Shown: positions 25,998-34,592 of the stretch, in pieces | Position numbering within the stretch: position 1 is the first letter of the stretch | Layout of the letters: every line of letters starts with the position of its first letter | Assembly: GCA_050250755.1 (NCBI GenBank) | Contig: JBFWOB010000013.1 | Coordinates: forward strand, 62,001 to 126,000 | Source: Ga0077555 sp050250755 | GTDB taxonomy: Bacteria; Pseudomonadota; Alphaproteobacteria; Rhizobiales; Hyphomicrobiaceae | Length of the DNA: 64,000 bases | Reading direction: 5' to 3' | Program-made: the position numbers and the translations under genes | Notes under the pieces: model-generated | What the model saw: only the letters and a program-made list of their open reading frames with translations | The model's database searches: none | Told to the model about the DNA's origin: nothing

Positions 25998-26366
25998 CGC
26001 TCGCCTCTTCGAGATGTGTCCGATATGCGCAAGCTTCGACCGCGTTCCTAGTGTGTCAAGGCGTCCGGCGCCAGACGTCAGGCTTCGGCCTCTCGCCTCC
26101 TCCACAGCTCGGCGGTATGGATACATGGCAAGCGTATGCGGCTGACCGACGCCGTGCGAAGGCCCCGTGTCACCATTGACTTACGGCGTTCGCCTCTGGA
26201 AAAACATGGCTCATCGCACTCGGCGCGTAGCGTCACGATGAAACGAGATGCTCACACGAAGCTTCGGGCTGCGCCGATCTGTTTCTTGACGAATAAAGGA
26301 AAGAATACTTTAAGTAGGGCCGTTGCCGATCCATCACGCCCGTCCCGCCCTCATCGGAAGATCGCC
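25998..26366. other. Divergent intergenic region between tag and the DUF2325 gene
   Basis: About 370 bp without a supported gene. It contains the promoter candidate listed at 26286-26314. The long upstream extension of the DUF2325 frame has no family resemblance and is treated as non-coding. Confidence 0.55.
26286..26314 (+). promoter_or_regulatory. Candidate sigma-70 promoter for the DUF2325 gene
   Basis: TTGACG (26286-26291), a 17-bp AT-rich spacer and TTTAAG (26309-26314) lie about 50 bp 5' of the ATG at 26367. The -10 match is moderate. Confidence 0.4.
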
Positions 26367-27566
26367 ATGATTGACCTGACGACAACGCCGATATCGACCG
26401 ATGGCGGCCCGGAGCGTGCTGCAGCCGGCGTCGGCACCGGGCGTCTGTCGATCTCCAAGATCGAGAGCGGAATGCACTGCTCGATCATTGGGACGTGTGT
26501 CAATGACGATGATCTCGTCCGCCTTATGAAGAAGAGCGGCATGCGCATCGGCTCGAGCGCGCAAAGCCATGAGATCCATGGCTTCGCGGTGCGCGAAGCG
26601 GGCAACGATGGGCTTTTCACCCGAGCCCTGACGAAGCTTTTGAACCGCAGGTTCGAAGGCGCATTGCGCTTGATGGCGCGCGCCACGACAGCGGAAGAAG
26701 CCGTGGCGACCTGGCAAACCCTGCGCGATAGCGGACAGATCGCCGCCGGCTATTGGGCCGTGATGTCTCTGTCTGCGGTCTCGCTCGCGGTGAAGAAGCG
26801 GGTCTTCGGCGAAGTCCACATGCTCTCGCATCTCCATGGCCAGGGCGCCAGTCAGCTCGCGTCGCGGTTGGCGGCAGCGGAGCGGCGCATCGTCGAGCTT
26901 GAGGCTCGCCTGCAGAAGATGGAAGCCTCGAAGGCTGAAGCGCTCGCGGAGCGCGACACCGCCCGCGCGGAGGTTGCCACCTTGGCAGAGCGGCAGCGGC
27001 CGTCCCTGGCGAAACCAGCGGTGGAAGGCAGCGGTCCCAAACTTGCGAAGAGGTTGGCCAAATGCGAGCGCGCGCTCGTGATTGCGCGCGCACGTGCGCG
27101 GCTCGCCGAAAGCGCGCCCGAGAGGACCTCGCGCACAGTTCCGCTTCGAGTCTTCCCGGAGATGTCGTCGATCGATACTCGCACGCAGCAGGAGGACCGG
27201 TTCGAGTGTACCGAGGCGAAAGGGACGGGACCGAGCCGCATACTCTATCTCGGTGGGCGTGCGAGCATCGTCCCGCATTTGCGCGAGGTCGCCCGACGCC
27301 ATGCGGCTGACGTCGTTCATCACGATGGTGGTGTTGAGGACAATCCGCATCGGATCGGAGATCTCGTGTCGCGCTGTGACGCCGTCGTCTGTCCCATCGA
27401 TTGCGTCAGCCATGGGGCGTGCCGCATGGCGAAGGCGATTTGTCGCCGCCTCAACAAGCAGTTCGTTCCCATTTCGACGGCAAGCCGCAGCGGCTTCGAC
27501 CAGGCGCTCGCTCGTCTCGCACGGGGCAACGCATTCGCCGGCGAGCACGACGCGGGACGAGGATAG
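26367..27566 (+). CDS. DUF2325-domain protein with central coiled coil
   Basis: About 399 residues. The N-terminal region (about 25-160) is a helical conserved domain starting SISKIESGMHCSIIGTCVND. A coiled coil spans about 160-240 (ASRLAAAERRIVELEARLQK). The C-terminal DUF2325 domain (about 295-385) starts RILYLGGRASIVPHLREVA and carries HHDGGVED and CPIDCVSHGACRMAK with clustered Cys and His residues. The biochemical role of DUF2325 is unknown to me; in proteobacteria it is often near metal or haem genes, and here the haem island begins 1.2 kb downstream. ATG 26367 follows a promoter-like element and has a GGAAG near it. Confidence 0.82.
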   Translation: MIDLTTTPISTDGGPERAAAGVGTGRLSISKIESGMHCSIIGTCVNDDDLVRLMKKSGMRIGSSAQSHEIHGFAVREAGNDGLFTRALTKLLNRRFEGALRLMARATTAEEAVATWQTLRDSGQIAAGYWAVMSLSAVSLAVKKRVFGEVHMLSHLHGQGASQLASRLAAAERRIVELEARLQKMEASKAEALAERDTARAEVATLAERQRPSLAKPAVEGSGPKLAKRLAKCERALVIARARARLAESAPERTSRTVPLRVFPEMSSIDTRTQQEDRFECTEAKGTGPSRILYLGGRASIVPHLREVARRHAADVVHHDGGVEDNPHRIGDLVSRCDAVVCPIDCVSHGACRMAKAICRRLNKQFVPISTASRSGFDQALARLARGNAFAGEHDAGRG

Positions 27567-27804
27567 GCAGTGCCATGCCGATAAATGGGTGCTGCGCGCA
27601 GGCGTGCACATCGCAGACGCAGGAGGTTGATGCCGCCGGGCGTGGAGGCGGGCGGTTATTCTCGCCCACCTCGATCGCACCGGCAGTTCACGTAAGCAGG
27701 CATGGCAATCACGTTCGGTACGCCGTGTCTCCATCGCCTCACGCGATTTCGCGCTCACGACACGTTTTCAGTGCTGTGACGCTGCGAGCCTGTAGCTCGT
27801 CAGC

Positions 27805-27820
27805 GGCGGCGTAAGCCGCC
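27805..27820 (+). terminator. GNRA-loop hairpin downstream of the DUF2325 gene
   Basis: GGCGGC and GCCGCC close on a GTAA tetraloop (GNRA type), followed by CTTTGCTCTCT. It is a plausible terminator for the DUF2325 transcript, though it lies 240 bp past the stop. Confidence 0.4.
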
Positions 27821-27911
27821 CTTTGCTCTCTCGGCGACGAACGACGCAGCTTTCGAGCACACGAGGCCTTGTCACGGGTGCCCTCTCCCGAGGACGGAGC
27901 CGTCGAAGCAA

Positions 27912-27944
27912 GAGCCGGCCCGGCCCCCGCAACCGGGCCGGCTC
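27912..27944. terminator. 12-bp perfect GC stem-loop
   Basis: GAGCCGGCCCGG (27912-27923) pairs fully with CCGGGCCGGCTC (27933-27944) around a 9-nt loop. It is the strongest hairpin in this gap. The following bases (GATCAATCCCGTTT) are only weakly T-rich, so it may be a terminator or an RNA-stabilising end. Confidence 0.5.
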
Positions 27945-28058
27945 GATCAATCCCGTTTGGAGTCTGCGTTATGAATGACAGGATGATGGGTGATGCGCCG
28001 GCCGGCATATCCGGGCATCGATGTGTTCGCGGTTGCGCCAGCCGCATGGTGACGCCCC

Positions 28059-28304
28059 GTGAGTGAGCGCAGCACCGTGCTGATCCATCTTGGCCGTTTT
28101 GCCGATCGCTTTTCTGCAGTCGTTATGGAAGGTCCCCGCGATCCGAACGCGCTGCGCGAGGAGGGCGAGCTGCATCCGGTTGGCGTGATTGTAACCGCGG
28201 TCGTTCTCGCGATCTCGGTGGTGGCCTTCGCAACGGCAATGGCCTTGGCGTTGGATCACATCGTAGACGGCGCCCTCACATTTTCGATTGGGCAGTTCGC
28301 TTGA
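28059..28304 (+). CDS. Small single-pass membrane protein, hypothetical
   Basis: 81 residues from a GTG start. A soluble N-terminus of about 40 residues is followed by one strong membrane helix (VGVIVTAVVLAISVVAFATAMALAL) and a short tail. No family is recognised. It sits between the DUF2325 gene and a VOC-fold gene, close to the haem transport genes, but no functional link can be shown. The clean helix argues that it is real; the GTG start and lack of a strong Shine-Dalgarno argue for caution. Confidence 0.5.
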   Translation: MSERSTVLIHLGRFADRFSAVVMEGPRDPNALREEGELHPVGVIVTAVVLAISVVAFATAMALALDHIVDGALTFSIGQFA

Positions 28305-28429
28305 TGGCCACCATCTGATCCGATAGCACTGTGTTCTGATTGAGACCCGGGCGGCGATCGTAGCTTTTGGTGAGAGAGATCGTCGCCCGCCCAAGGTGCG
28401 CTAGGCCCAGGAATGAGGACCGACGCTCT

Positions 28430-28795
28430 ATGACCGATTTTGCCCAATCGATCCCTGTACTGGCATCACTCGACATAGGTGAAACAGCTACATTTTATCT
28501 CGACAAGCTCGGTTTTGCAGAGATCTACCGCGACGACAACTACTTCATTGCGCGCAGAGATCGCATGGAGCTGCATTTCTGGCGCACCGACAATCGCGCG
28601 TTTCCCGAGAACACGTCCTGCTACATCCGCGGCGGCCAGATCGAGGCACTATACGCCGAGTTCCGTCGCGCGGGCTTGCCTCGCTTGTCGACGTTTGAAG
28701 TGCGCCCGTGGAACATGAAGGAATTCTACATTCATGATCCGCACGGCAACTTGCTGCGCTTCGGAATGGCGCCGGAAGAGGCAACCGGTCAGTAA
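28430..28795 (+). CDS. VOC-superfamily (glyoxalase/bleomycin-resistance-like) protein
   Basis: 121 residues. It resembles bleomycin-resistance-type VOC proteins: PVLASLDIGETATFYLDKLGF at the N-terminus, a RRDRMELHFWRTDN strand and a C-terminal MKEFYIHDPHGNLLRFG, the usual end of the fold. Proteins of this type bind small molecules and often sequester glycopeptide drugs such as bleomycin; the ligand here is unknown. The ATG at 28430 with GAGGA upstream is preferred over an open extension to 28367. It converges with hmuV, 19 bp apart. Confidence 0.88.
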   Translation: MTDFAQSIPVLASLDIGETATFYLDKLGFAEIYRDDNYFIARRDRMELHFWRTDNRAFPENTSCYIRGGQIEALYAEFRRAGLPRLSTFEVRPWNMKEFYIHDPHGNLLRFGMAPEEATGQ

Positions 28796-28813
28796 GCAAT
28801 GCGCGAGGCAGCC

Positions 28814-29668
28814 TCAGCCATTTGCGCGGCGAGCAACCGGCGCGGCTGGTGCGGCAAGTCCGCAGGATTGCGGCAACAGGAATGGTACGCCCGGTCTCGG
28901 CGTCGCGTTGAGACGGATTTCGCATCCATAGGCGACAGAAAGTAACTCGTCCGTAAGAACGTCCGCGGGCCGTCCCCGAGCAGCCTGATGGCCGTCCGAC
29001 AGCAGCACGATTTCATCCGCGTTCGCAGCGGCAAGATTGAGATCGTGCAACACAGCGAGAACCGCCCGTCCATTGCTGGCTTCGCGTCTCAACTCGTCCA
29101 GAACGAGTAGCTGATGGGCAATGTCGAGACTGGACGTCGGTTCGTCGACAAAAAGCGTGGACGCTGCACCATCTGGTATCCGGTCGTTGGCGATCCGGTC
29201 GGAAGCCTCGAGCTGAGCCAGTGCCCGCGCGATGTGCACACGCTGGCGCTCACCCCCTGATAGGGTCGTATAGGCTCGGTCCGCGAGTGTTCGCAGGCCG
29301 ACGCGGCCCAGCATGGAGAGAGTGAGCGCGCGGGCTCGTCGGCCGGCAGGTATGAGCCCGGGAACCGTCATTCCGAGCTCCACGACCTCTGCGACCGAGA
29401 AGGGGAAGGCGAGCACCGTATGCTGGGGCACGACGGCCCTCATGCGCGCCATTTCGAATGCGGAGAGCCGTTTGACGTCTCGTCCGTTGACGATGATCTG
29501 TCCAGATGTCGGCGTCATCTCTCCCGTCAGGAGCCGGAACAACGTCGACTTGCCGGCGCCGTTCGGGCCGATTACCACCGTGAGCCGGCCGGGCACCAGG
29601 TCCAGATCCACGTCCTTGACGAGATCTCGCCCCCCCACCCTGAACGAAACTGCCTGCGCCGAGATCAT
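28814..29668 (-). CDS. hmuV: Haem ABC transporter ATP-binding protein HmuV
   Basis: 284 residues with a complete ABC ATPase: Walker A GPNGAGKST (about 34-42), Q-loop VPQHTVLAFPFSV, signature LSGGERQRVHIARALAQLE, Walker B LFVDEPTSSLD and the switch His in VLHDLNLA. The VPQHTVLAFPFSVAEVVELG stretch is typical of haem/hemin ATPases. The start overlaps the hmuU stop by one base (TAATG arrangement), so it is translationally coupled. It supplies energy for import of haem from the periplasm with HmuT and HmuU. A short insertion between signature and Walker B (EASDRIANDRIPDGAAST) is common in rhizobial HmuV. Confidence 0.95.
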   Translation of the reverse strand: MISAQAVSFRVGGRDLVKDVDLDLVPGRLTVVIGPNGAGKSTLFRLLTGEMTPTSGQIIVNGRDVKRLSAFEMARMRAVVPQHTVLAFPFSVAEVVELGMTVPGLIPAGRRARALTLSMLGRVGLRTLADRAYTTLSGGERQRVHIARALAQLEASDRIANDRIPDGAASTLFVDEPTSSLDIAHQLLVLDELRREASNGRAVLAVLHDLNLAAANADEIVLLSDGHQAARGRPADVLTDELLSVAYGCEIRLNATPRPGVPFLLPQSCGLAAPAAPVARRANG

Positions 29669-30765
29669 TAAAAGGCCACCGCGCTTGAACGCTTTAGAAC
29701 CAGATGCAGGAAGACCGGTGCGCCGATGATCGCCATGATGATGCCGATCGGTAACTCGGCCGGTGCCACGATGACCCTGGAGATCACGTCAGCGCCCAAA
29801 ACCAATGCGGCGCCGAGCAGTGTCGAAGCAGGCAGTACGATTCGATGATCGGGCCCCGCGATCATTCGCACACAGTGCGGTATAACGATCCCCACGAAGC
29901 CAATGATACCCGCAACGGCCACCGATCCGCCGACCGCCATGGCCGTCAGCAACACGACCTTACGCTTGGCCGACTCGAGATCGATGCCCAGATGGTAGGC
30001 CTCGGCCTCACCGAGCAGCATCCCGTTCAGCGCCCGCACGAGCCCGGGCAGCGCGACCAGCAATATGAACGCGAACGGTGCGATCGCCGCCGCCTTCGAC
30101 CAGCTCGAGCCGGAGAAGGATCCCATGCTCCACAGCGTTAGATCGCGAAGCTCTCGGTCGTTGCTGACGTAGGCGAGAATCCCGGTCAACGCGCCTGTCA
30201 GCGCGCCGAGCGCGATGCCGGCGAGCAGTAACGTCGCGACGGCCGTTCCACCATGGCGCGATGCCACCCCCATGAGAACGACCGTCGCAACGAGCCCGCC
30301 GCCGAATGCAGCGACGGGAAGCGCATAAATGCCCATCAGGGCTTGCCATCCGCCGAGGTAGGTATTCCCGAGTACGATGAACGTCACCGCCGCGAGCGTT
30401 GCGCCCGATGAGACGCCAACGAGGCCCGGATCAGCCAGCGGATTGCGGAACAATCCCTGCATCATGGCGCCCGCCACCGCGAGCGAGCCACCCACGAAAA
30501 TGGCCAGCAACGTCCGCGGCAGGCGGAGATCGATGAGCACTAGCGAAGCCCGAACGTCAGCAGGTTCCGCGCTGTACCCTAGCGATGACGCGATGGCGCC
30601 CGGCAAGGCCGTCAGTTGGACCCCCGTCGATCCCGTGCCCATCGAGATGATGCAGGCGACGACGAGAGCGACGATCGACGCCAGCATCAACCGGCGGCCA
30701 GTCAACTCGCGCGGCGATACCAAGTCGTCAACAGGTCCATCGGCAGCGCCAATATTGGTCGCCAT
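29668..30765 (-). CDS. hmuU: Haem ABC transporter permease HmuU (FecCD family)
   Basis: 365 residues with about ten membrane helices. FecCD landmarks are LVLIDLRLPRTLLAIFVGGSLAVAGAMMQ, LFRNPLADPGLVGVSSGATL and GFVGIVIPHCVRMIAGPDHR (coupling helix). The soluble N-terminal 30 residues are unremarkable. Only 9 bp separate it from the hmuT stop, and it overlaps hmuV, so hmuTUV is a tight operon. Substrate haem is inferred from the neighbouring TonB-dependent receptor, IsdG-type oxygenase and HutX/HugZ genes; the fold alone could serve B12 or siderophores. Confidence 0.94.
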   Translation of the reverse strand: MATNIGAADGPVDDLVSPRELTGRRLMLASIVALVVACIISMGTGSTGVQLTALPGAIASSLGYSAEPADVRASLVLIDLRLPRTLLAIFVGGSLAVAGAMMQGLFRNPLADPGLVGVSSGATLAAVTFIVLGNTYLGGWQALMGIYALPVAAFGGGLVATVVLMGVASRHGGTAVATLLLAGIALGALTGALTGILAYVSNDRELRDLTLWSMGSFSGSSWSKAAAIAPFAFILLVALPGLVRALNGMLLGEAEAYHLGIDLESAKRKVVLLTAMAVGGSVAVAGIIGFVGIVIPHCVRMIAGPDHRIVLPASTLLGAALVLGADVISRVIVAPAELPIGIIMAIIGAPVFLHLVLKRSSAVAF

Positions 30766-30774
30766 GCCGACCTC

Positions 30775-31683
30775 CTACTTCCCGAGGTCCGGATAGAGCT
30801 TGCCCATCAGGTCGAGAGCGGCCTTGTGAGTCCGCGGTCCGAACCCGAGGAGATAGTGAGCGTCCATCTCGATCAGGCGATCGTTCTTGCCCGCCGGTGA
30901 CTCCTTATAGCCTGGCAAAGAGGCCATCAGCGTCTTGTTGTCGGTCGCGCCCTCGCGCCGCATCGTGATGACCACTTCGGGGGCGATTGCCAGCAAAGCT
31001 TCCGAGGTGAGGGGCTTATATCCCTTGAAGTCAGCCGCATTCGTCGCGCCGGCAAGCTGCATCATGATATCGGCCGTGGTCTCGGCCCCGCCAACGGTAG
31101 CGCGGCCACTGTTGACGCCAAGCACAAAGATAGCACGGACGGGCGTCTTGATCTTCTTGCGTCGCTCATCGACCTCTTTCAGCCCCGCCTCGACACTATC
31201 CGCAAGCACTTTTGCTTGCGCGTCGCGTCCGAAGGCCTTGCCGATGGCCAGTATCTTCTCGGCGACGTTGTGCGGCGACTCGTTTCCGGGAAGGCTGAGA
31301 AAACGGAGGTTTGCCGTCTTCAGCGCGCTGACGACCTCGGGCGGGCCGGCTTGGGCATTCGCAACGATTGTCGTTGCGCCCGTCGAGAGCACGCCCTCGG
31401 CGGAAAGCGCGCGCATATAGCCGACATTCGGTTTGTCCTTCAGCGCCTCCGGAGGCGACATGCTGGTCGTGTCAACGGCGACGATGCTATCCTGCAGGCC
31501 GAGTGCATACAGGATCTCTGTCGCATCGCCACCGAGGCTGACGATGCGCTCGCCCTTGGCCGCCGTGGCCGGATTGGGAGCTTTCTGAGCAACGAGCGGC
31601 GTTGCGCCAAACACAGTGAACAGGGCACACGCCAGCAACGCATGCAGGCGCCGCGGTTGGCTGAAACGGTTACATTTCGACAT
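30775..31683 (-). CDS. hmuT: Periplasmic haem-binding protein HmuT
   Basis: 302 residues. A signal peptide (LHALLACALFTVFGATPLVAQ) is followed by a type III binding-protein fold: ERIVSLGGDATEILYALGL in lobe one, a TSMSPPEALKDKPNVGYMR segment with the Tyr often used as a haem ligand, and lobe two from VRAIFVLGVNSG. The C-terminal LLGFGPRTHKAALDLMGKLYP is typical of HmuT. ATG 31683 gives the cleanest signal peptide; an extension to 31818 is open. A terminator-like hairpin separates it from hmuR, so transcription of hmuTUV may be attenuated relative to the receptor or start separately. Confidence 0.93.
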   Translation of the reverse strand: MSKCNRFSQPRRLHALLACALFTVFGATPLVAQKAPNPATAAKGERIVSLGGDATEILYALGLQDSIVAVDTTSMSPPEALKDKPNVGYMRALSAEGVLSTGATTIVANAQAGPPEVVSALKTANLRFLSLPGNESPHNVAEKILAIGKAFGRDAQAKVLADSVEAGLKEVDERRKKIKTPVRAIFVLGVNSGRATVGGAETTADIMMQLAGATNAADFKGYKPLTSEALLAIAPEVVITMRREGATDNKTLMASLPGYKESPAGKNDRLIEMDAHYLLGFGPRTHKAALDLMGKLYPDLGK

Positions 31684-31804
31684 CGAGCTCACAACATCAT
31701 CTCGTTGGATGGATATGGTCAGCGGGGTGAACGAACGTGTTCCGCCCGGGAGTGACCGCCGCCCGCGAGCGGGAGGTACCTCTCTGTCACGGCCCGAACG
31801 AAAA

Positions 31805-31834
31805 TACCCCACTGCCACGCGCTGCAGTGGGGCA
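31805..31834 (-). terminator. Rho-independent terminator between hmuR and hmuT
   Basis: CCCCACTGC and GCAGTGGGG (31807-31815 and 31824-31832) form a perfect 9-bp stem with an 8-nt loop. On the minus strand it is followed by TATTTTCGTTC, a passable T-tract. It would end or attenuate the hmuR transcript before hmuTUV. Confidence 0.75.
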
Positions 31835-31895
31835 TATCTATCCGTTCGAAGTCAACAATACAATCTTCTATAGGCGAAGTTTTCGGCCTCAGACC

Positions 31896-34196
31896 TCAGA
31901 ACTTCGCCCGCATCGTGAAGATAGCAGTCCGACCGCGGCCCGTATCTCCGGCAAAGCCGCCGGTTGCCCCGGTCGACGTGGCAGGAGTATAGGCTTCGTC
32001 GGTCACGTTGGTCACAGTTGCTCCGACCTCGATATCTGGCGTGATCTTGAACGATGTGTAGAAGTCGAGCAAGGTGTAGCCGTCGGTGTACGGGTTGCTA
32101 GGATCCGGAGCGTTTATATCTCCGATATAAGCCTTGGACGCGATGTATGTCCGTGCGCCGAGCGTCCAGCGCTGGCTGAAGAGACGAACACCTGCAGACA
32201 ATGATGCAACGTGCTCAGGCACAAAGCTTTGGGCGCCAAATCCGTTGATCTGCGATGGCAGGTTCGAGTCGGTCCACGTGTACGACGCTCCAGCGAAGAA
32301 GAACCCTGCGTCATACATTCCCTGCAACTCGACGCCCTGAACTACAGACGTTCCAAAATTATTGCAGAAATAAACCGCGAAGTCGGGCGCAAAACACGCC
32401 GTTATGTAGTTTTCGACGTCGTTATTGAAATAGTCGGCCTTGAAACGGAGAAAATCACGGGGCGTGAAGACGTGCTCAACCGAGGTGTTGAAGCCAATTT
32501 CCCAGCCCTTCTGAATTTCTGGTTCCAGAAATGGGTTCGGAAGGAACCCGGCCCGTCCGTCGCCGGGATGGGTTCCGCCGGCGAGAGACTCGCTCACAGT
32601 CGGTCCACGCATCGCTTCCGCGTAAGTGACGTACGGCATGAACCACTTGGTCGGCTTCATCGCCAAGGTGACCTTCGGGTTGAACCGGCCCTCGCTTTTA
32701 TCAATTGAGTAGGGTGAGTTAGGCGGCAAACCTGGGGGAGGATTATTGCCGGTAGCGCCGCTTCCTTGCAGAGTCCAGTAGTCATAGCGCAGGCCGGTGA
32801 TGAGATCGAAGATCCCGTACGTAAATGTCGTTTGTGAAAAAGTCCCCTCAGTGCTGCTCTCGCCCGGTCCATTCACGCCGGCACCAGGGGTCGTCGTACT
32901 ATTGATGACGGAAACGTCATTATGATGGTATTCATAACCGTATTCAGAGCGGATCTTTATCCCGCCCAATCGCAGTACTGTTCGATTGGTAATGTCGAAG
33001 TTGGTTCCAATCGTGTCGATATTACGACCGGCGGACGTTCCGCCCGGACCCGAAAAGATATTATGATAAATCATATTCGTGTCGGAGCGCGACACGTTGA
33101 GCGAAAGATCGATCAGCTCTGTATGTGTAGGACGATAGTGGTACTCTCCCTTCCATTGATCATTGGTGACAGTCTGATCGTAGGAGTTCGCTGTGAAATC
33201 ATTGCGATAGAAGACGCCACTGACCTTGAATTTCTGATCCGGGGTTAGGAGGAATTCCCCCTTCACGAGGCCAGAAACAAGATCCTGATCGGTGTAGGGG
33301 ACTGTGATGCCGTCGCCGTTCTTGTAGTTGTCCGGATTACGGCCAGCAATCGCGCCTATGAATCCGACTCGGCCGTTGGTTACGGCTGCGGCTTGCATCC
33401 CGGTCCAGTTCTGGCTGTTTGTTCCATAAGACGCGGTCGAGAGCGAGCCAATCGATTGCCCGGGTTTCAGGACGTCGATGATGTCGAGCGTCCGGAAGTT
33501 CGCGGCACCGGCGAGCGCGCCCGAACCGCCAGCTGTCGAAACTGCTCCTCGGGCGATATCAACGCCCGCCAAGAGTGATGAATCGACATAGGCAAAGCCT
33601 TGCGCTTCGTGGCCGGTAAATCTGAAGTTCTGGGTGACACCGTCGATCATCATATTGACGCGACCGGAGCCCTCCATGCCGCGAATGTTCACGGCGATCC
33701 CCGGATTGTTGGTGCTTTCGCGAACCGACGTGCCGGGAACGCTACGGAGCGCCGCATTCATGTCGCCGCCGAACGTGCCCAACTCCGCGTTACCTATAGT
33801 GCTCACCGCCGCCGGCGTTGAGTAAACCTGAGACTGCAGCGCTGCGTCCCGCGCTTCACCCGTCCGCGCAGTCGCCGCTGCCTCAGCGGGGCTCACTGGC
33901 GGTGGCGGCTGCTCGATGGCTTCGACAGGCGGTGGCTGCGGTTGCGGCGCGCGCCTTGCCTGCTGTGGTCGGCGCTTCGCGGCTGGAGCAGTTTTCACCG
34001 CGGCCTTTGGTGGCGGCGCCTTGGTCTGGGGCCTCGGCGTTTCAACTGTCACCTCGGGCAGATTCGGCGCTTGTTGAGCGGCGGCGCTGTGCGCGAGGGC
34101 AATCGATAACGCAGCGAGGCTGCTCGCCGCGGTAAGTCCGAGCGCGAAGGCTCGTATGTAGTGGTTAGTCCGGCCGTGATCATCCGAAACTTGCAT
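31896..34196 (-). CDS. hmuR: TonB-dependent haem/haemoglobin receptor, HmuR-like
   Basis: 766 residues. A signal peptide ends near HSAAAQQA; LPEVTVETP follows as the TonB-box region, then a Pro/Lys/Ala-rich linker of about 70 residues. Plug elements are NIRGMEGSGRVNMMIDGVTQ and VDIARGAVSTAGGSGALAG. In the barrel, AMRGPTVSESLAGGTHPGD and FLPNPFLEPEIQKGWEIG occupy the place of the FRAP and NPNL boxes that flank the conserved haem-coordinating His; a His is present between them. The C-terminus ends in FTMRAKF as expected for an outer-membrane barrel. GGGGGG lies just before the ATG. It is the first gene of hmuR-hmuTUV. Confidence 0.93.
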   Translation of the reverse strand: MQVSDDHGRTNHYIRAFALGLTAASSLAALSIALAHSAAAQQAPNLPEVTVETPRPQTKAPPPKAAVKTAPAAKRRPQQARRAPQPQPPPVEAIEQPPPPVSPAEAAATARTGEARDAALQSQVYSTPAAVSTIGNAELGTFGGDMNAALRSVPGTSVRESTNNPGIAVNIRGMEGSGRVNMMIDGVTQNFRFTGHEAQGFAYVDSSLLAGVDIARGAVSTAGGSGALAGAANFRTLDIIDVLKPGQSIGSLSTASYGTNSQNWTGMQAAAVTNGRVGFIGAIAGRNPDNYKNGDGITVPYTDQDLVSGLVKGEFLLTPDQKFKVSGVFYRNDFTANSYDQTVTNDQWKGEYHYRPTHTELIDLSLNVSRSDTNMIYHNIFSGPGGTSAGRNIDTIGTNFDITNRTVLRLGGIKIRSEYGYEYHHNDVSVINSTTTPGAGVNGPGESSTEGTFSQTTFTYGIFDLITGLRYDYWTLQGSGATGNNPPPGLPPNSPYSIDKSEGRFNPKVTLAMKPTKWFMPYVTYAEAMRGPTVSESLAGGTHPGDGRAGFLPNPFLEPEIQKGWEIGFNTSVEHVFTPRDFLRFKADYFNNDVENYITACFAPDFAVYFCNNFGTSVVQGVELQGMYDAGFFFAGASYTWTDSNLPSQINGFGAQSFVPEHVASLSAGVRLFSQRWTLGARTYIASKAYIGDINAPDPSNPYTDGYTLLDFYTSFKITPDIEVGATVTNVTDEAYTPATSTGATGGFAGDTGRGRTAIFTMRAKF

Positions 34197-34592
34197 TTAA
34201 CCCCCCATGCGCGTGCGCGAATGCATCGAACCGAGCTGGCTTTCCGAGGCGGGAGGCACTCGAATGGCTGGCACAACGTGTGGAGGAGCTGTGGATGATC
34301 CCACCCCTGAACCTGATTCCACACTCCTCACGAACCATCGTTGGATGACAAAACAATACTCAAGTTGTCAACATTGAAGCGCGACGTCGCGTGGCATGTG
34401 CGGCGCGCCGTGGTAAAATTATTACAATCGAGGTGAGGTGCGGTTATCTCGTCGTAATTGCGACCGCGTAATAGAGACCGCCAAGCCAGGATGACCTAAG
34501 CCGAGTAATCCAGTTTGTTCTTGACGTTGGTCGTGAACAATAAGTAGCGTGCGCCCTTCAGAAACAAAACTCTGCCAGCGGATGGGGCGCGC
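34197..34592. other. Divergent control region between hmuR and the haem oxygenase gene
   Basis: About 395 bp without a gene. It holds the palindrome at 34346-34370 and a TTGACG near 34522 on the plus strand. It is where an iron regulator (Irr, RirA or Fur type) would be expected to act; I do not see a clean textbook box. Confidence 0.55.
34346..34370. promoter_or_regulatory. Palindromic operator candidate upstream of hmuR
   Basis: TGACAA (34346-34351) and TTGTCA (34365-34370) are perfect inverted arms with a 13-bp AT-rich spacer. On the minus strand the right arm overlaps a TTGACA -35-like hexamer, which would place a bound protein on the hmuR promoter. Confidence 0.4.

Larger units (their letters stand above)
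27567..28058. other. Intergenic region with two stable hairpins
   Basis: About 490 bp without a gene I can support. It contains the two GC hairpins listed at 27805-27820 and 27912-27944. A 31-codon frame at 27971-28066 starts 8 bases after GGAG but has no recognisable content. Confidence 0.5.

Noticed and set aside
26334..27758. 474-aa minus-strand frame
   Set aside because: Antisense to the DUF2325 gene, whose C-terminal Cys/His motifs are recognisable.
27971..28066. 31-codon frame after a GGAG
   Set aside because: Too short, no recognisable sequence, and it overlaps the start of the next small gene; kept only as a note in the intergenic entry.
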